Positions 1 to 10,300 of a stretch of 51,580 nucleotides of DNA are shown in pieces. Within the stretch, counting starts at the first letter, position 1. The number at the start of each line of letters is the position of its first letter. The DNA comes from Thomasclavelia spiroformis (GTDB lineage Bacteria > Bacillota_I > Bacilli_A > Erysipelotrichales > Coprobacillaceae), in NCBI GenBank assembly GCA_016901755.1, contig JACJKV010000020.1, positions 1 through 51,580 on the forward strand, written 5' to 3'. The notes beneath the pieces were generated by a model. That model made no database searches. It was not told the origin of the DNA and saw only the letters and a list, made by a program, of their open reading frames with translations. The position numbers and the translations under genes were made by a program.

Positions 1-87
1 GATGATGATCTTTTTGATAATTCAATGCTTATGCCAGATAGATGGTTAAAGCTGATTGAATTAAGTTCACAATATCACATTAATTAG
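1..87 (+). CDS. C-terminal end of an unidentified protein (partial)
   Basis: An open frame enters the window at base 1 and ends at the TAG at 85-87. It encodes 28 residues ending in LIELSSQYHIN. Too little is visible to name a family. It is the only plus-strand gene in the first 12 kb, and no strong terminator follows it: the CCC/GGG pair around 140-156 with a T-run is only three base pairs long. Whether it is a real gene end rather than a chance frame cannot be settled from 28 codons. Confidence 0.45.
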   Translation, partial: DDDLFDNSMLMPDRWLKLIELSSQYHIN

Positions 88-271
88 AATTGTTTAAAAA
101 TTACTGTGAAACCCGATACCCTCATTGCACCCTTTTTTGGGCTTTTTTATTAATTTCAGGTTTCAAAGATTTATGATTTTTCAAAACTGGATTTCATCTT
201 TCTTTTTTTTGCGGATTCGTGTAAAAAAGTGCAGAAAATTTTTGGTTCGATATTAATTTTTAATAAACTCT

Positions 272-548
272 TTACACTACCAAAAAAACACATCTCGTAT
301 GGATCACACCATATAATGAATTCATTCTCAGTAAACACGGTGTGACAATATGGTTATGAATAATTAAATGAAACATCAATGAAATCCTTTTAATGGCTAA
401 AGCAGGCAATACCATCACGATAGCTTTTATTATTCTTTGTTTAAAGGTATATATAAGTAAAAGTTGATGATCAAAACGTAAATCAATCAGTAAATAAAGA
501 CCAACTGTCATAATCGTTAAGATTAGTAAAACAGTTCACATCATTTTA
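272..548 (-). pseudogene. Remnant of FecCD-type siderophore ABC permease (yclO-like), N-terminal part
   Basis: The minus-strand reading gives a membrane segment, then the stretches NHIVTP and MNSLYGVIHT. These match the first third of YclO/CeuC-type ferric-siderophore permeases, where the motif is (T)NNRILTPSIMGFDSLY. The likely start (ATG ATG near 546) is followed at once by an in-frame TGA, and the frame ends after about 80 residues where a normal permease has about 315. The rest of the gene and any yclP/yclQ partners are missing, so it was truncated by deletion. It lies directly after the yclN-like remnant, the normal order of such operons. The protein would have moved iron-siderophore through the membrane; it cannot work now. 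Confidence 0.75.
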
Positions 549-555
549 GATTTTC

Positions 556-1394
556 TTAAATTCGTACTGTCCCGCCTTTCTTCAAGTGAATCGCTTTACG
601 ACCATGATTTAAACGATAGATCACCATCGTGATAAAATCAGGAACAATCAGACCAATATAAGAGATGACGCCACCAACCACGACAATGCCGTCATCATTG
701 AAGAAATCGTCAGTCTTAAAAAATAAAACTATATTGTAGCTAATTCCTAAATTACTGGCAAAATCTTTACTCATTCCTACAATATTAAAATGATTTGAAA
801 AATAAAATTAATCACCATTAAGAGAATAGACAGTCATACGATTTCATATCGACCTTTTCATACAATAGAAAAACTTCCACTCAGCCAGCTTGATAACGCT
901 TGGGTTAATTCATAGCGATAAGCCAGATAGTTCGTTATTCCTCCCATGACATTGCCAAATATGATGCCAACCAAAGATACCATGACTGGATCTTTAAACT
1001 GTAGACGCTAGACAAAACATACAAAGACCCACGTTCCTAAAACAGTACAAATCCCGACAAACAAACGCTGTGACATAAAAGTCGGTTGTGGCACAAAAAC
1101 CAGATTTAATAAAATACCAAGCTAAGCTAATGAAGTGGTTACTCCTGTTGTAGGTGAAACAAATTTATTTTGACATAACTGTTGCATGATCAATCCAACA
1201 GCAATCATGGCCACTCCCGTACATAATATTGCCAGTAAACGTGGCAGTCTGGAAATCACCAACATCTCTATCGTTTCTTTGTCTCTTGAAAAGATCAATG
1301 CATAATCAAGATCCACGACTCCAACAAATAACGAAATCAAAGATAATATCATAACAACACTTATGAGTATCATGGTTGATTTATAACTTCTCAT
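556..1394 (-). pseudogene. Degenerate FecCD-type siderophore ABC permease (yclN-like)
   Basis: Starting at the ATG at 1394, the reading shows the family's N-terminus with RLPRLLAILCTGVAMIAVG and GLIMQQLCQNKFVSPTTG, typical of YclN/CeuB iron-siderophore permeases. The frame then meets a TAG just after TTSLA. It can be followed on with further stops through LVGIIFGNVMGGITNYLAY and SSWLSG to DFASNLGISYN and VVGGVISYIGLIVPDF. The C-terminal part after VIYRLNHG has been deleted, fusing to a short tail ending GGTVRI. Several stops plus an internal deletion mean a dead gene. A good ribosome site (GAGGAAAT) still precedes the start. The two remnants together are a decaying siderophore-uptake operon. 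Confidence 0.85.
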
Positions 1395-1654
1395 ATTTCC
1401 TCCTCAAACTTCTAAGTTCATTAAGTTAGCAATAGCATGCTTTATGTGGTCGATATAGTATAACTGTCGCTTTATGTCAATTTTTTTATCAATAAGATTA
1501 TTCAAAAGATTTTATCCAATTGAAAACACTGATAATATTGGACAAACTTTCAATATAAAAATAACGTATATCAAATTAATATACATTTCTGACTGTTATA
1601 AATCAATCATCGTTTGATTTATTTCCAACAATGAATCAATTTTTAAACAAAAAT
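1395..1654. other. Gene-free spacer upstream of the yclN-like remnant
   Basis: I see no open frame of note here. It holds the ribosome site of the dead permease and AT-rich DNA that would have carried its promoter. There is no recognisable Fur box that I would defend. Confidence 0.5.
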
Positions 1655-1693
1655 GCAGAAGATATGAAGATAGTTTTACTTCATTTCTTCTGC
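1655..1693 (-). terminator. Intrinsic terminator of the YcxB-like gene
   Basis: GCAGAAGATATGAAG and CTTCATTTCTTCTGC pair with one mismatch around a 9-base loop. Read on the minus strand, the stem is followed by ATTTTTGTTT. It lies 8 bases after the stop codon of the gene ending at 1701. Confidence 0.8.
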
Positions 1694-1700
1694 GTTTATT

Positions 1701-2204
1701 TTATTTCTTTAAAAGTTGTGGCATTTTTTCATTCACCAACTGTAAAAACTGAGTTCTTGTTTGTGAGTCAAACTGTTGTTTGTCGATAATGATCATCTGA
1801 TATTCTTTGGTAAATAACGTGTAATAATTGTCAGTTTCAACAAATCTGGACATGATATCATAAGATAAGTTCAACTCGCCTTTGGTAACCAGGTTCACAG
1901 TCTTCAACATATCATCTGTAAAAATCAGTTTACCTTCAACCTGATCAGTTTTATACATTTCATATAGTCTTTTTGTCATCACTTTCACTTGTTTTTTTGA
2001 AATAAGATGCAATTCAACAGTCAAAATAATAACCCCAACAAAACAGATAATCATTGTTGTATAGAATCTAACGGCAATAAAGAAAACTCCCAATAACATT
2101 AAAATAATTGTTATCGCATAGAACAATTTCCTGATATTAGGTTTTAAAAGATCTTTTCTTAATTCGTTAAATGCAGATGCATTCACTAGAGTATGTACTT
2201 CCAT
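1701..2204 (-). CDS. YcxB-like membrane protein
   Basis: This 167-residue protein starts at the ATG at 2204, chosen because AAGGAGAG lies 6 bases upstream; a longer frame starting at 2258 has no such site. Two adjacent hydrophobic segments lie at about residues 26-70 (KLFYAITIILMLLGVFFIAV, then TMIICFVGVIILTVELHL). A soluble C-terminal half follows with GKLIFTDDMLKTVN, LSYDIMSRFVETDNYYTLFT and IIIDKQQF. That arrangement (two TM helices, then a beta-rich domain describing a membrane-facing PH-like fold) is that of the YcxB family, whose function is not established. It is transcribed alone and has its own terminator. I am confident of the gene and fairly confident of the family. Confidence 0.8.
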   Translation of the reverse strand: MEVHTLVNASAFNELRKDLLKPNIRKLFYAITIILMLLGVFFIAVRFYTTMIICFVGVIILTVELHLISKKQVKVMTKRLYEMYKTDQVEGKLIFTDDMLKTVNLVTKGELNLSYDIMSRFVETDNYYTLFTKEYQMIIIDKQQFDSQTRTQFLQLVNEKMPQLLKK

Positions 2205-2454
2205 ATTCTCTCTCCTTCTTATTCGAATAATAGCAATCTCATAAAAGATATCTAACATATTATTATATATTTGTCTTTTATTATATACTAAAATTTTATT
2301 GATGGTCAGATTTTATAAACTTTTTCCTACTTGCTATTTTTTTTCCGGTATTGAATTGTCAAACCATGACAAATTAATATTTTTTTCATCATATCCCTCA
2401 ACTCTTTATATTTTCATCTTATAGAATAGAAATCCTGATTGATTAAATTCTTTT
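2205..2454. other. Spacer between the YcxB-like gene and the tgpA-like operon end
   Basis: AT-rich DNA of about 250 bases without a frame or a clear hairpin. It must contain the promoter of the YcxB-like gene and the 3' end of the moxR operon. Confidence 0.4.
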
Positions 2455-4599
2455 TTATTTATATCCTTTGATATATCTATAAATCAATTTTTGATACCAT
2501 TTTAACATAGCATCATATTGATCAAGCCATTGAAGATAACAGTCATAGAATTTTTCCCATTCTTCATCAGTAATCTCATGTAAAGAATACTTCGCTTTAT
2601 AAGCCAGATCTTTTAAATATCCTTCATCAATATGATGACGGGGACTTAATTTCCATATGACTTTATAGTAAATCAGCACCCTTTGCTTATATGTTATGTG
2701 CTTTGTTTTGATTTGCAGCCAATGCGTGGTCAAATAACGATAAATCATAAGCAATACAACAATCCCTACCAATCCAATCAACGGTTCTATATACTGAAAT
2801 GAAGATTCCGATTCCTCATCAGGTAATGGATCATCGGTGGTATCTGATGATGTATCTTGCTGACCTGTTGTATCTGACGGATCATTAGAAGCTGTATTTT
2901 GCTGGTTCTGGCTTACTGTCTGATCAAGGGTATCACTCATTGTTTCTATATTGCCGGAAGGTGTCATTTCATAAGGGACCCAGCCGATATCATCTTTATA
3001 AACTTCGATCCAGGCATGAGAACGATATTGAGGAATATTTGCTTTCCCTTCATGAAAATCACTGGCTTTCATGATATATCCTCTAACAAAACGGGTAGGT
3101 ATTCCCTTTTGTCTTAACAGTAATGCTCCTGCTGTCGCAAAATGAGTGCAGCTGCCTTTTTTATTTTCGAATAAAAAATATTCGACAAAATCCTTATCTA
3201 AAGGCAATGTTCCAGCATTGAGATCATATTGAGCTTGAGCAGAAAGCAACTGCTGAATTTGCGCAATTGTTTCATCGACACCTAATCGACTTGAATAGAC
3301 ACCATATTCGATCATTAGATTTTTTAACTGATCATAGAGTTCTTCAGGAACATCCATATAGTTTTCATAAACATAGTTTTCATATCCTAGATCGTATTGT
3401 CCAGATATGATATAGCTGTTTTCATTGACTGATGATTGCCTTTTTTCTTCATAATCATAGATGACGATCATATCTTTATTGCTTTGTTCAACGTAGGAAT
3501 CATAGACCATAGAATAAGAAGCAGACTGATCTGCATAATTTGTAAAATAATATGGAATCAGCTGAAAATCATACTGCGTTTGAGAAGTAATTTTAACTGT
3601 TTCTAATGAAGCAGAATAATTAAGCCTTAAATAATCACTGTATGTCGTCAAAGACTGACTTAAAGGATAATCTTCTTTAGCTTCATGCCATTCATTATCC
3701 TGATAGCTTGCCAGAGAATACGCTCTTAAATATGATGAAAAAGGTGTTTCAGCCTGCACCGTTAAAGCAATATTTTTATTGAGCCGAATATTACCTGTCG
3801 GTAATGTGCCATCAATATCACTGCTCATTCCTGTTTGCGTTACGATTCCTAAAGGATTGCTTTGTCCATCCGTTGAAAAATCTAAAAGTTGCGCCAGAAA
3901 AGATGTTGATTTTTGCTGAAACAGCGGATTATCTTCCATATAAACTGATGCTACAGAAGTCATGACACATAGAAAACAGACCATGATCATTTTTAAAACA
4001 TAATGCTGGCGTTGATTTTTTAAAATAACGGATGATAAAAACTGATAACCGATAAAAATGATAAAACAGTAGCTTTCACTAGAAGAAAGCCTATGTTTGA
4101 TCAGCAGTGGAAACATAAACAAAGTGACCATGAATATGGTTTTTAACAAAGCCAAGTGGCTTGAACATAAAGCAGAAACGATGAGATAGACAACTGGTAA
4201 GCCTAACCACAAAATTATCAGCTGATAAAAGATACTTCTTACTGACATCCAATTTGGAACCAGTTCACTGATATTTAAAAAATAATCATTAACGATTACT
4301 TCTTTCAGGCTTGTTACAAAATAATGCAATTCATTTTGTGAAAGTATAAGCATGACTAAAAACAAACCTAAAAAAATCTTCAAAAACAGCTTGAAAGGCA
4401 TTTGATCATATTTTAGATATAAACAATAAAAACCAATCCCTGAAAAAATCAGTAAAACAATACTCATAAGTGTATCAGATGGAAAAAACAGTGAATGATA
4501 GTAATTTTTCATCAAGCCAATACATCCTAAAATGATCATCATGATATTAACACCATGAATAAAATATTTCTGGAAGATATCCTGATAAGATTTTTTCAT
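2455..4599 (-). CDS. Transglutaminase-like membrane protein (TgpA family)
   Basis: The 714-residue product has at least six hydrophobic segments in its first 230 residues, a large extracytoplasmic region, one more TM segment near 600-625 (IEPLIGLVGIVVLLMIY) and a charged cytoplasmic tail. The transglutaminase core has the expected triad: Cys484 in KKGSCTHFATAG, His528 in RSHAWIEVY and an acidic Glu544 in GWVPYEMTP. A Ser/Thr/Gln/Asp-rich linker (about 560-600) precedes the last TM. I start it at 4599 because GGAGGTG lies 8 bases upstream and the start overlaps the DUF58 stop as ATGA; a longer frame to 4743 runs back into the DUF58 gene. MoxR, DUF58 and TgpA genes commonly occur together, and a role in envelope protein handling is a family-level inference. 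Confidence 0.9.
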   Translation of the reverse strand: MKKSYQDIFQKYFIHGVNIMMIILGCIGLMKNYYHSLFFPSDTLMSIVLLIFSGIGFYCLYLKYDQMPFKLFLKIFLGLFLVMLILSQNELHYFVTSLKEVIVNDYFLNISELVPNWMSVRSIFYQLIILWLGLPVVYLIVSALCSSHLALLKTIFMVTLFMFPLLIKHRLSSSESYCFIIFIGYQFLSSVILKNQRQHYVLKMIMVCFLCVMTSVASVYMEDNPLFQQKSTSFLAQLLDFSTDGQSNPLGIVTQTGMSSDIDGTLPTGNIRLNKNIALTVQAETPFSSYLRAYSLASYQDNEWHEAKEDYPLSQSLTTYSDYLRLNYSASLETVKITSQTQYDFQLIPYYFTNYADQSASYSMVYDSYVEQSNKDMIVIYDYEEKRQSSVNENSYIISGQYDLGYENYVYENYMDVPEELYDQLKNLMIEYGVYSSRLGVDETIAQIQQLLSAQAQYDLNAGTLPLDKDFVEYFLFENKKGSCTHFATAGALLLRQKGIPTRFVRGYIMKASDFHEGKANIPQYRSHAWIEVYKDDIGWVPYEMTPSGNIETMSDTLDQTVSQNQQNTASNDPSDTTGQQDTSSDTTDDPLPDEESESSFQYIEPLIGLVGIVVLLMIYRYLTTHWLQIKTKHITYKQRVLIYYKVIWKLSPRHHIDEGYLKDLAYKAKYSLHEITDEEWEKFYDCYLQWLDQYDAMLKWYQKLIYRYIKGYK

Positions 4600-5561
4600 C
4601 GATGATACACCTCCATATTTTGACCATTGATCAAACAAAACGGCTGATCTATGGCTAAGTGATCTAAAGACATGATGGGATGTTTCATCATCCATTTCAT
4701 CACTGTCATCAGTTTTGCAGGTGAATCTACACTCTGAAGACAAGCATGATGATCATCAATAGATGTGATCACCTCAAAATCAGTATGATTTTTTAATAAC
4801 GATAAGCTTAATGAATAAAAATAATCAAACTGCTCATCATAGAAAGTATTATTATCTTTGTATTCCATTGCTAAAATCAGCTTTTTTTCAACGGGCTGAC
4901 TGCCATCTTTAACAAACAGTTCCTGAAATTTAGAAGCCATGTTCCAGTGAATATGTCTAAGATCATCGCCTTCACGATATTTTCTGATTTCAAAAATTTC
5001 ACTATAGTCATCCCCTTTTTGATAAGGCGAATAGTGTTCTCCCTCTTCATTATTTTGACAAACATCATTTAATGATGAATTGATATTATGATATTGAGGT
5101 AAAACATCAAAGCCAGCTTCTAAGGTCACGGCTTTAGAAAAAGAAAAGCATTGCAGCAGATCATAACATCTGATTTGTTTAATTTTAATGGTGTAATGTC
5201 CACAATGTTGGCATTTGATTTCATGATTGACTCGCTGATCATGGATAAAGACTTTGCTTTCCTTGACGACTTGTAAAAAAGCATCAACCAGCTGATATTC
5301 AACGATGACCTGACCGCATTGAATAGGTGTATGATTTTGACGAAAAAAAGTCATATCAATTTTTTCATCACGAATGCAGTGATCTTTATGCAGTTGTATC
5401 GCTATTGTCGTTTTTTTCATTGGTATCAGACTAAAAATCAGACACAAACAAAGCACACATAAAACAGCAAAAAACAGTAAAAATGAAAAATAACCAAAAC
5501 CCAGGTACCATAAGATATATAAAAAAATAAGAAGAGCGAAATATTTTAAAAGCTTTTTCAT
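4596..5561 (-). CDS. DUF58 domain protein
   Basis: This 321-residue protein begins with two hydrophobic segments (about residues 1-46), followed by a soluble part. The DUF58 signature is plain near residues 185-215: KGDDYSEIFEIRKYREGDD, LRHIHWNMASK and FVKDG. DUF58 proteins resemble von Willebrand A folds and work with MoxR ATPases. The start overlaps the moxR stop as ATGA (5558-5561) and the stop overlaps the next start the same way (4596-4599), so all three are translationally coupled. Slightly short of the common 380-430 residues but not visibly broken. Confidence 0.9.
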   Translation of the reverse strand: MKKLLKYFALLIFLYILWYLGFGYFSFLLFFAVLCVLCLCLIFSLIPMKKTTIAIQLHKDHCIRDEKIDMTFFRQNHTPIQCGQVIVEYQLVDAFLQVVKESKVFIHDQRVNHEIKCQHCGHYTIKIKQIRCYDLLQCFSFSKAVTLEAGFDVLPQYHNINSSLNDVCQNNEEGEHYSPYQKGDDYSEIFEIRKYREGDDLRHIHWNMASKFQELFVKDGSQPVEKKLILAMEYKDNNTFYDEQFDYFYSLSLSLLKNHTDFEVITSIDDHHACLQSVDSPAKLMTVMKWMMKHPIMSLDHLAIDQPFCLINGQNMEVYHR

Positions 5562-6493
5562 ATCTTAAACTGTGGTTCACCTATGGTTTCAATGATTTCA
5601 TTGATCAGCTGACTGGCAGAAATTTTATTCATTTTAGCCTCATAGGTTAAAATCAGACGATGAGCTAAAACCATAGAAGCTACATACTGAACATCTTGAG
5701 GAATGACATAATCTCGTTCATTTAAAAAGGCATAAGCTTTAGCTGTTTTCATCAAAGATAAAGAACCACGTGGTGATGCCCCCTGTTCAATCTGCTCATG
5801 ATTTCTTGTTGCCTGAACAATTTTCATGATGTAATGATAAATATCATCATGGACATAAACTTCATCAATAGCTTTTTGTAGCTGTAAGATCATTTCTGGT
5901 GATAAGACTGCCTGAATATCAGCAAGCGGATTAGCATTTTTTCTTCTTTTCATGATTTCAATTTCTTCATCAAACTGCGGATAGCCTAAAGATAATCGAC
6001 TCATAAAACGATCCAGCTGCGAATCAGGTAATAATTGTGTTCCTGCGGAACCAAATGGATTCTGCGTAGCAATCACACAAAAAGGCTGTGGTAAAACATA
6101 AGTTTGACCATCAACTGTCATTTGCCCTTCTTCCATCAGCTCTAACAGAGCAGATTGAGTTTTACTTGATGTACGATTCATTTCATCGGCCAATAATAAA
6201 TGACAAAAAGCAATTCCCTGTTTGTATTCAAATGATTGCGTTTGTGGATTATACATCGTAAAACCGATAATATCACTTGGCATGACATCTGGTGTTAACT
6301 GAATACGATGATAATCTAGCTGTAAACTTTTAGAAAGTGCTAAAGCAAGATTAGTTTTACCAACCCCAGGAATATCTTCTAACAAAATATGACCTCTTGC
6401 CAGCAGTGTAACAAAGACTTTTAAAATAACGTCATCTTTACCAATGACTGCTTTTTTTATTTCCTGTATAGCTTGATTAATTTCTTGTTTCAT
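5558..6493 (-). CDS. MoxR family AAA+ ATPase
   Basis: A 311-residue AAA+ protein of normal length. Walker A is at residues 41-48 (IPGVGKTN), Walker B at 97-105 (HLLLADEMN) with the MoxR-type ADEMNRT, a sensor-1 ATQNPFGSAGT segment, and an arginine-bearing ASPRGS segment near 245. MoxR ATPases act as chaperones that mature partner proteins, usually with vWA or DUF58 proteins, and the next gene is DUF58. It is the first gene of the operon. The region before the ATG has GGGGTGG 5 bases upstream, a moderate ribosome site. Confidence 0.93.
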   Translation of the reverse strand: MKQEINQAIQEIKKAVIGKDDVILKVFVTLLARGHILLEDIPGVGKTNLALALSKSLQLDYHRIQLTPDVMPSDIIGFTMYNPQTQSFEYKQGIAFCHLLLADEMNRTSSKTQSALLELMEEGQMTVDGQTYVLPQPFCVIATQNPFGSAGTQLLPDSQLDRFMSRLSLGYPQFDEEIEIMKRRKNANPLADIQAVLSPEMILQLQKAIDEVYVHDDIYHYIMKIVQATRNHEQIEQGASPRGSLSLMKTAKAYAFLNERDYVIPQDVQYVASMVLAHRLILTYEAKMNKISASQLINEIIETIGEPQFKI

Positions 6494-6814
6494 GATTCCA
6501 CCCCATTCCCTATTTCTATTAGTATATCAAAAACATAGGTAACATCATATATAATATATGGACATAATAAAAGAAGTAACCTTTTGGTAGTATACCAAAT
6601 TGTCTTGTGCTTAATGGTTTGCTATAAATTATGTGGTGCTTTACCTATAAATTATCGAGAGGATGTGAATCATCCACTTTTCTGATACAATTTTACTATT
6701 CGGTTATGAACATATTAAAATAAAAAAGGAACTATTAAACCATCTAACATTTAGAATAATAGTGCTATAAACAATTTCCATTAATGAAAAAAATAATTTA
6801 AAGAACTTAGTAAC
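6494..6814. other. Gene-free spacer upstream of moxR
   Basis: No frame I would defend. It contains a small hairpin, GGATGtgaatCATCC, around 6660-6674 and AT-rich DNA, and it should hold the promoter of the moxR operon. Short frames on the minus strand at 6704-7188 are shadows of the transposase remnant on the other strand. Confidence 0.4.
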
Positions 6815-7134
6815 ATGTTCAGCAAATTTAGATATACAAAGGTGAAAGAAAGCATTCATGTTGTAAAGATGCTTGAAAACTGGAAAGAAGAAATGCGCAA
6901 CCGATTTACATGAATCAATATCCGATGCATATTCAACGGTAAGTATGAAGACAATAATAATTATGTAAAGAAGATATCGCTCAACGCAATTAGCATGACC
7001 AATTTTCAACGTGCAAGGCACAAGATCCTATATTCACAGAATAAATATACAACTATGTAACATATACTATAGGCGAACATACAGAAAGAATAAAGCGTGT
7101 AGAAAATATGAATGGATCCTATAAAAAGCGAAAA
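6815..7134 (+). pseudogene. C-terminal remnant of an ISL3-family transposase
   Basis: Plus-strand reading from 6815 gives VKMLENWKEEMRNRF, a TGA, then NNYVKKISLNAISMTNFQRARHKILYSQNK and, after a frame change, TIGEHTERIKRVENMNGSYK followed by KRK. This is the C-terminal end of ISL3-type DDE transposases, where the pattern is LENWKEEI..SF, NGPIEG.N..IK, NF.RARN and a basic GSYKKRK tail. At least two stops and one frameshift are present and the catalytic core is gone. The hairpin repeat that starts at 7174 follows directly and is probably the 3' end of the element. Confidence 0.7.
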
Positions 7135-7173
7135 ATAACGGAGGTAATCAGAATTAGACATAACCCTGATTAT

Positions 7174-7280
7174 CCTCCCAAAACACATGATATTTTAAAG
7201 GAAATACTGATTTTGCCTCAATATCCCCTTAATAATTTAGAGCGAATTTCGCTAAAGCTCTCGATTATTTGGAGCACCTT
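7174..7280 (+). repeat. Hairpin-bearing repeat, copy 1 (probable ISL3 3' tail)
   Basis: This stretch and 27946-28050 share CCTCCAAAA..ATATTTTAAA(A)GGAATA(T)TGATTTT, then TCAATAT.CCCC, then AATAATTTAGAGCGAATTT. In both copies a first stem (GGAATATTGAT / ATCAATATTCC in copy 2, degraded here) is followed by a second one beginning GAGCGAATTT and closing with a CTC or GCTC. Copy 1 lies directly behind the ISL3 transposase remnant, which suggests it is the non-coding end of that element. Confidence 0.6.
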
Positions 7281-7380
7281 TGAGTTACTCCCAAAGTATC
7301 TCTTTATTTAAATAAAAACACATAGAAAATACCTGTAATTTCGCATTAACTATTGAATGTATATAGAAAAGTATAAAAAA

Positions 7381-10300
7381 TCATACATTCATCATTTGAT
7401 CAGTAAATAATCTAGCCATTCCAACATTATACTCATACATCTTGTCCCATATATTTAAACATTTAAATGCAATAGCCTTATCTTTCTCCAAATTCGATAC
7501 AGATGTTATATCGTATAAACTAATAATTAATTTTGATATTTCGGTTTCTAATCCCCATATTTGATTAGAATTAATTTGATCTTTTTTTAAAATTACAAGT
7601 CCACTTTCAATAATCAAATCAGAATACTCTTTTAAATTTCCTTGCTTTTTAATAAATTCAGAAAAATCCATTAAAACTCTTTTATTTAATTTAGAATATA
7701 GAATTTTTTTTATAAGATCACGGTCTTCTTTAGCATCGAGAATTTCATTTCTAAATAGCCTGCCCCATAGAAAATTATTGTCTATGTCATTTTCAATATC
7801 AATTACTTTTATAAGAATGGCTTTCGCTTTACTTTTATATTTATTTACCCCAAAATATGTAATTATCATTTCTAGCATGGCTTGTCGTAAGTATTTTTCA
7901 GCATGTATATAAATGTCTAACCAGTTATTATATTCATCATAAATCATATACAATTCCGATATTGAATGTCCGGACACTTTAAGCAATCTTTTATCCTCAG
8001 TTTTTGCAGCTTTGTTTATTACTACTACAATTATTGCTTTATAATCTGCATAGCAATGGCAAAACATCCAGCGACTATCATAAAATCCAATCATCTTATA
8101 ATTTTTTTCAAATAAATACATTATTTTTTCAACTGCCCATGTTTTTTCAATATTGTAAACTGGCCATAATGCCCATAGCACAGCATAGTTAATAATAGGA
8201 TCAGCATCGGTTGTCAATTTAGAAATGCAATTCTTAAATCTCGGATAATAACCCGAATCCTCCCATAACAACTTAGCTATTGCTCTAATCGCATTTCCTC
8301 GCGAACAATTTAATGCTCTACCCTCTATCATTTCCACTGTTTCTACTTTTTTATCTTTCTTACTAGTTACCACAGGATTATCTAACTTTGGAATTATATG
8401 ATGCAATGCGATATCTTCTATACAAGAAAGCATATAATTGGACCATTTATCTTCTGGCTTTTTTTCAATAATTTCACATATATATGTAGCACGATAGGAT
8501 GTATAGTTATATCCAAATTTTTTTATAAGGCTTTCAATTTTACTACAAGATATCTCCTCGATTTTATTACTCGAAGCTATCCCAGAAAACAAACTATCAA
8601 CAAAACATTCTAGAATATCATTTCCTTCATCTAAAAACAAATCGATGATTTCAATTGAATTTTCTGCAACAAATGTTCTAAAACTCATAGAAAACTCCTC
8701 TAGTGAACTTTCTATGCATACGCCCTTATCTAGCATCCATTTTGATTTTCTTAGATTTTTAATTTTTGGATTTTTTATTATATTTATCCAAGTCTGCGCT
8801 GAAAGTTTTTTCCCTGAAACAGGTGAAACAACATTGCCAAAACAACTGTCATTTGAATAATCATAAATAGTAGTCTTTCCAACAAACTTACGATCTAATA
8901 CTAAAAACAGTTGATTAGTTTGCGTACTTCGTCTTTTCTTGTTTATAGATGAAAGAATTTCATATTGAAAATCACCCCAGAAATCCCAATATACTCTTTC
9001 ATAACCATTTATCTTTTGTTCACGATTTTGCTTTATTCTTCTTTTTAATCTATCTTTTGCTTGAGATGAAATATAATGAATCACTTTAGCCTCAAATTTT
9101 CTTAGAACACTTTCACTGCAGATTTTTGAAAATCTTTTTACAATTCTTTTCGTATAAAACAACTTATTACCTTTACCACTTGATTCCTCAAAGCAATTTC
9201 TAGATATATCAGTCTGCAAATAATTCAATATATAATCCGCATGTTCGTCACTAATATACTGAAAAGCATCAAGAATTATCTCATTGTAAAGATCATTTCC
9301 TTTGCCAAAACCAAACTCATAATACTTCAAAAATCTTTCTGGTTCTGCTTTTACAAATTCTCTATTGGCTGCTTTTATTATTAAAATACAGGTTCTTTCC
9401 AAATTACTTTTTCCAGAATATCGAGCAGACCAGTTACCATATTTGGAATAATAATCATTTGTTGGTAAATAAGGGACCAATATATTTAATACAGCCATAT
9501 AGTTATGTATAAACAGGTCAGTATCACTCAAAGAAAATTCTTCTGCATATCGATATGTGGAACTCTCATATTTACTATTTTTAATATCAAGCATTAAAGC
9601 AAGAATTTTGATTGTTCGTATTTCACAAAGCAACAACATATTTTTTAAATCCATATAATTTTCAAACATTCGAGGATGCTGCTTATAAAATTCCAATCTC
9701 AATTCAAAGAATTCTTCGGATCCTTCATTAATAGGTCTGTAAAAACATGTATTCCAATTTCTATGACTGTCATCTTTTAATGCATATTTTTTTATAAAGG
9801 CAACTAGTTTATCATCATAATCAGGAGCTATAGAAGCACATAAATCAATAACCGTATCTTGATGATTTTTATTCATCCATTCTTCTAAAGTACCATTTTC
9901 AATTAAACGAACAATATATACTTTATGTCCTCTAATTACAGTGTTAATGATAGGCTTTTTCCATTCATCATCTTCTAATAAGGACAAAACGAATTCCTGT
10001 GTGTGAGATTTTGGTGAGTCGATTTGAGATATTACTTCAAAAAAGACATATTTCAAACTATATCGTATATCTGTTTGCTCTAGTAATTTTTTACCAAATT
10101 CTAAAAAATCTTCTTCTAAAATTTCTGTCAACTGTTGTAAAAATATTTGGACTTGATATCTCCTCCCAGGAGTTTGTTTATCTATATCTCCAATTATTTC
10201 TTTCAAAATTTTACCATCATAATATTTTTGAATCATTTGTTCAGAAAGAAAGCAATCCAATATTGATTGATGTGAAAATGATATAGTGTTATTAGATTCA

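Noticed and set aside
2899-3117. Plus-strand 72-codon frame inside the transglutaminase gene
   Set aside because: It is the complement of a well-supported coding region, has no ribosome site and no family features.
6704-7188. Two minus-strand frames of 105 and 60 codons
   Set aside because: They lie opposite the ISL3 transposase remnant, whose motifs read on the plus strand.
9999-10286. Plus-strand frame of 95 codons inside the Avs-like gene
   Set aside because: Shadow of the 1517-codon gene; Leu/Phe-rich as expected for the complement of AT-rich coding DNA.
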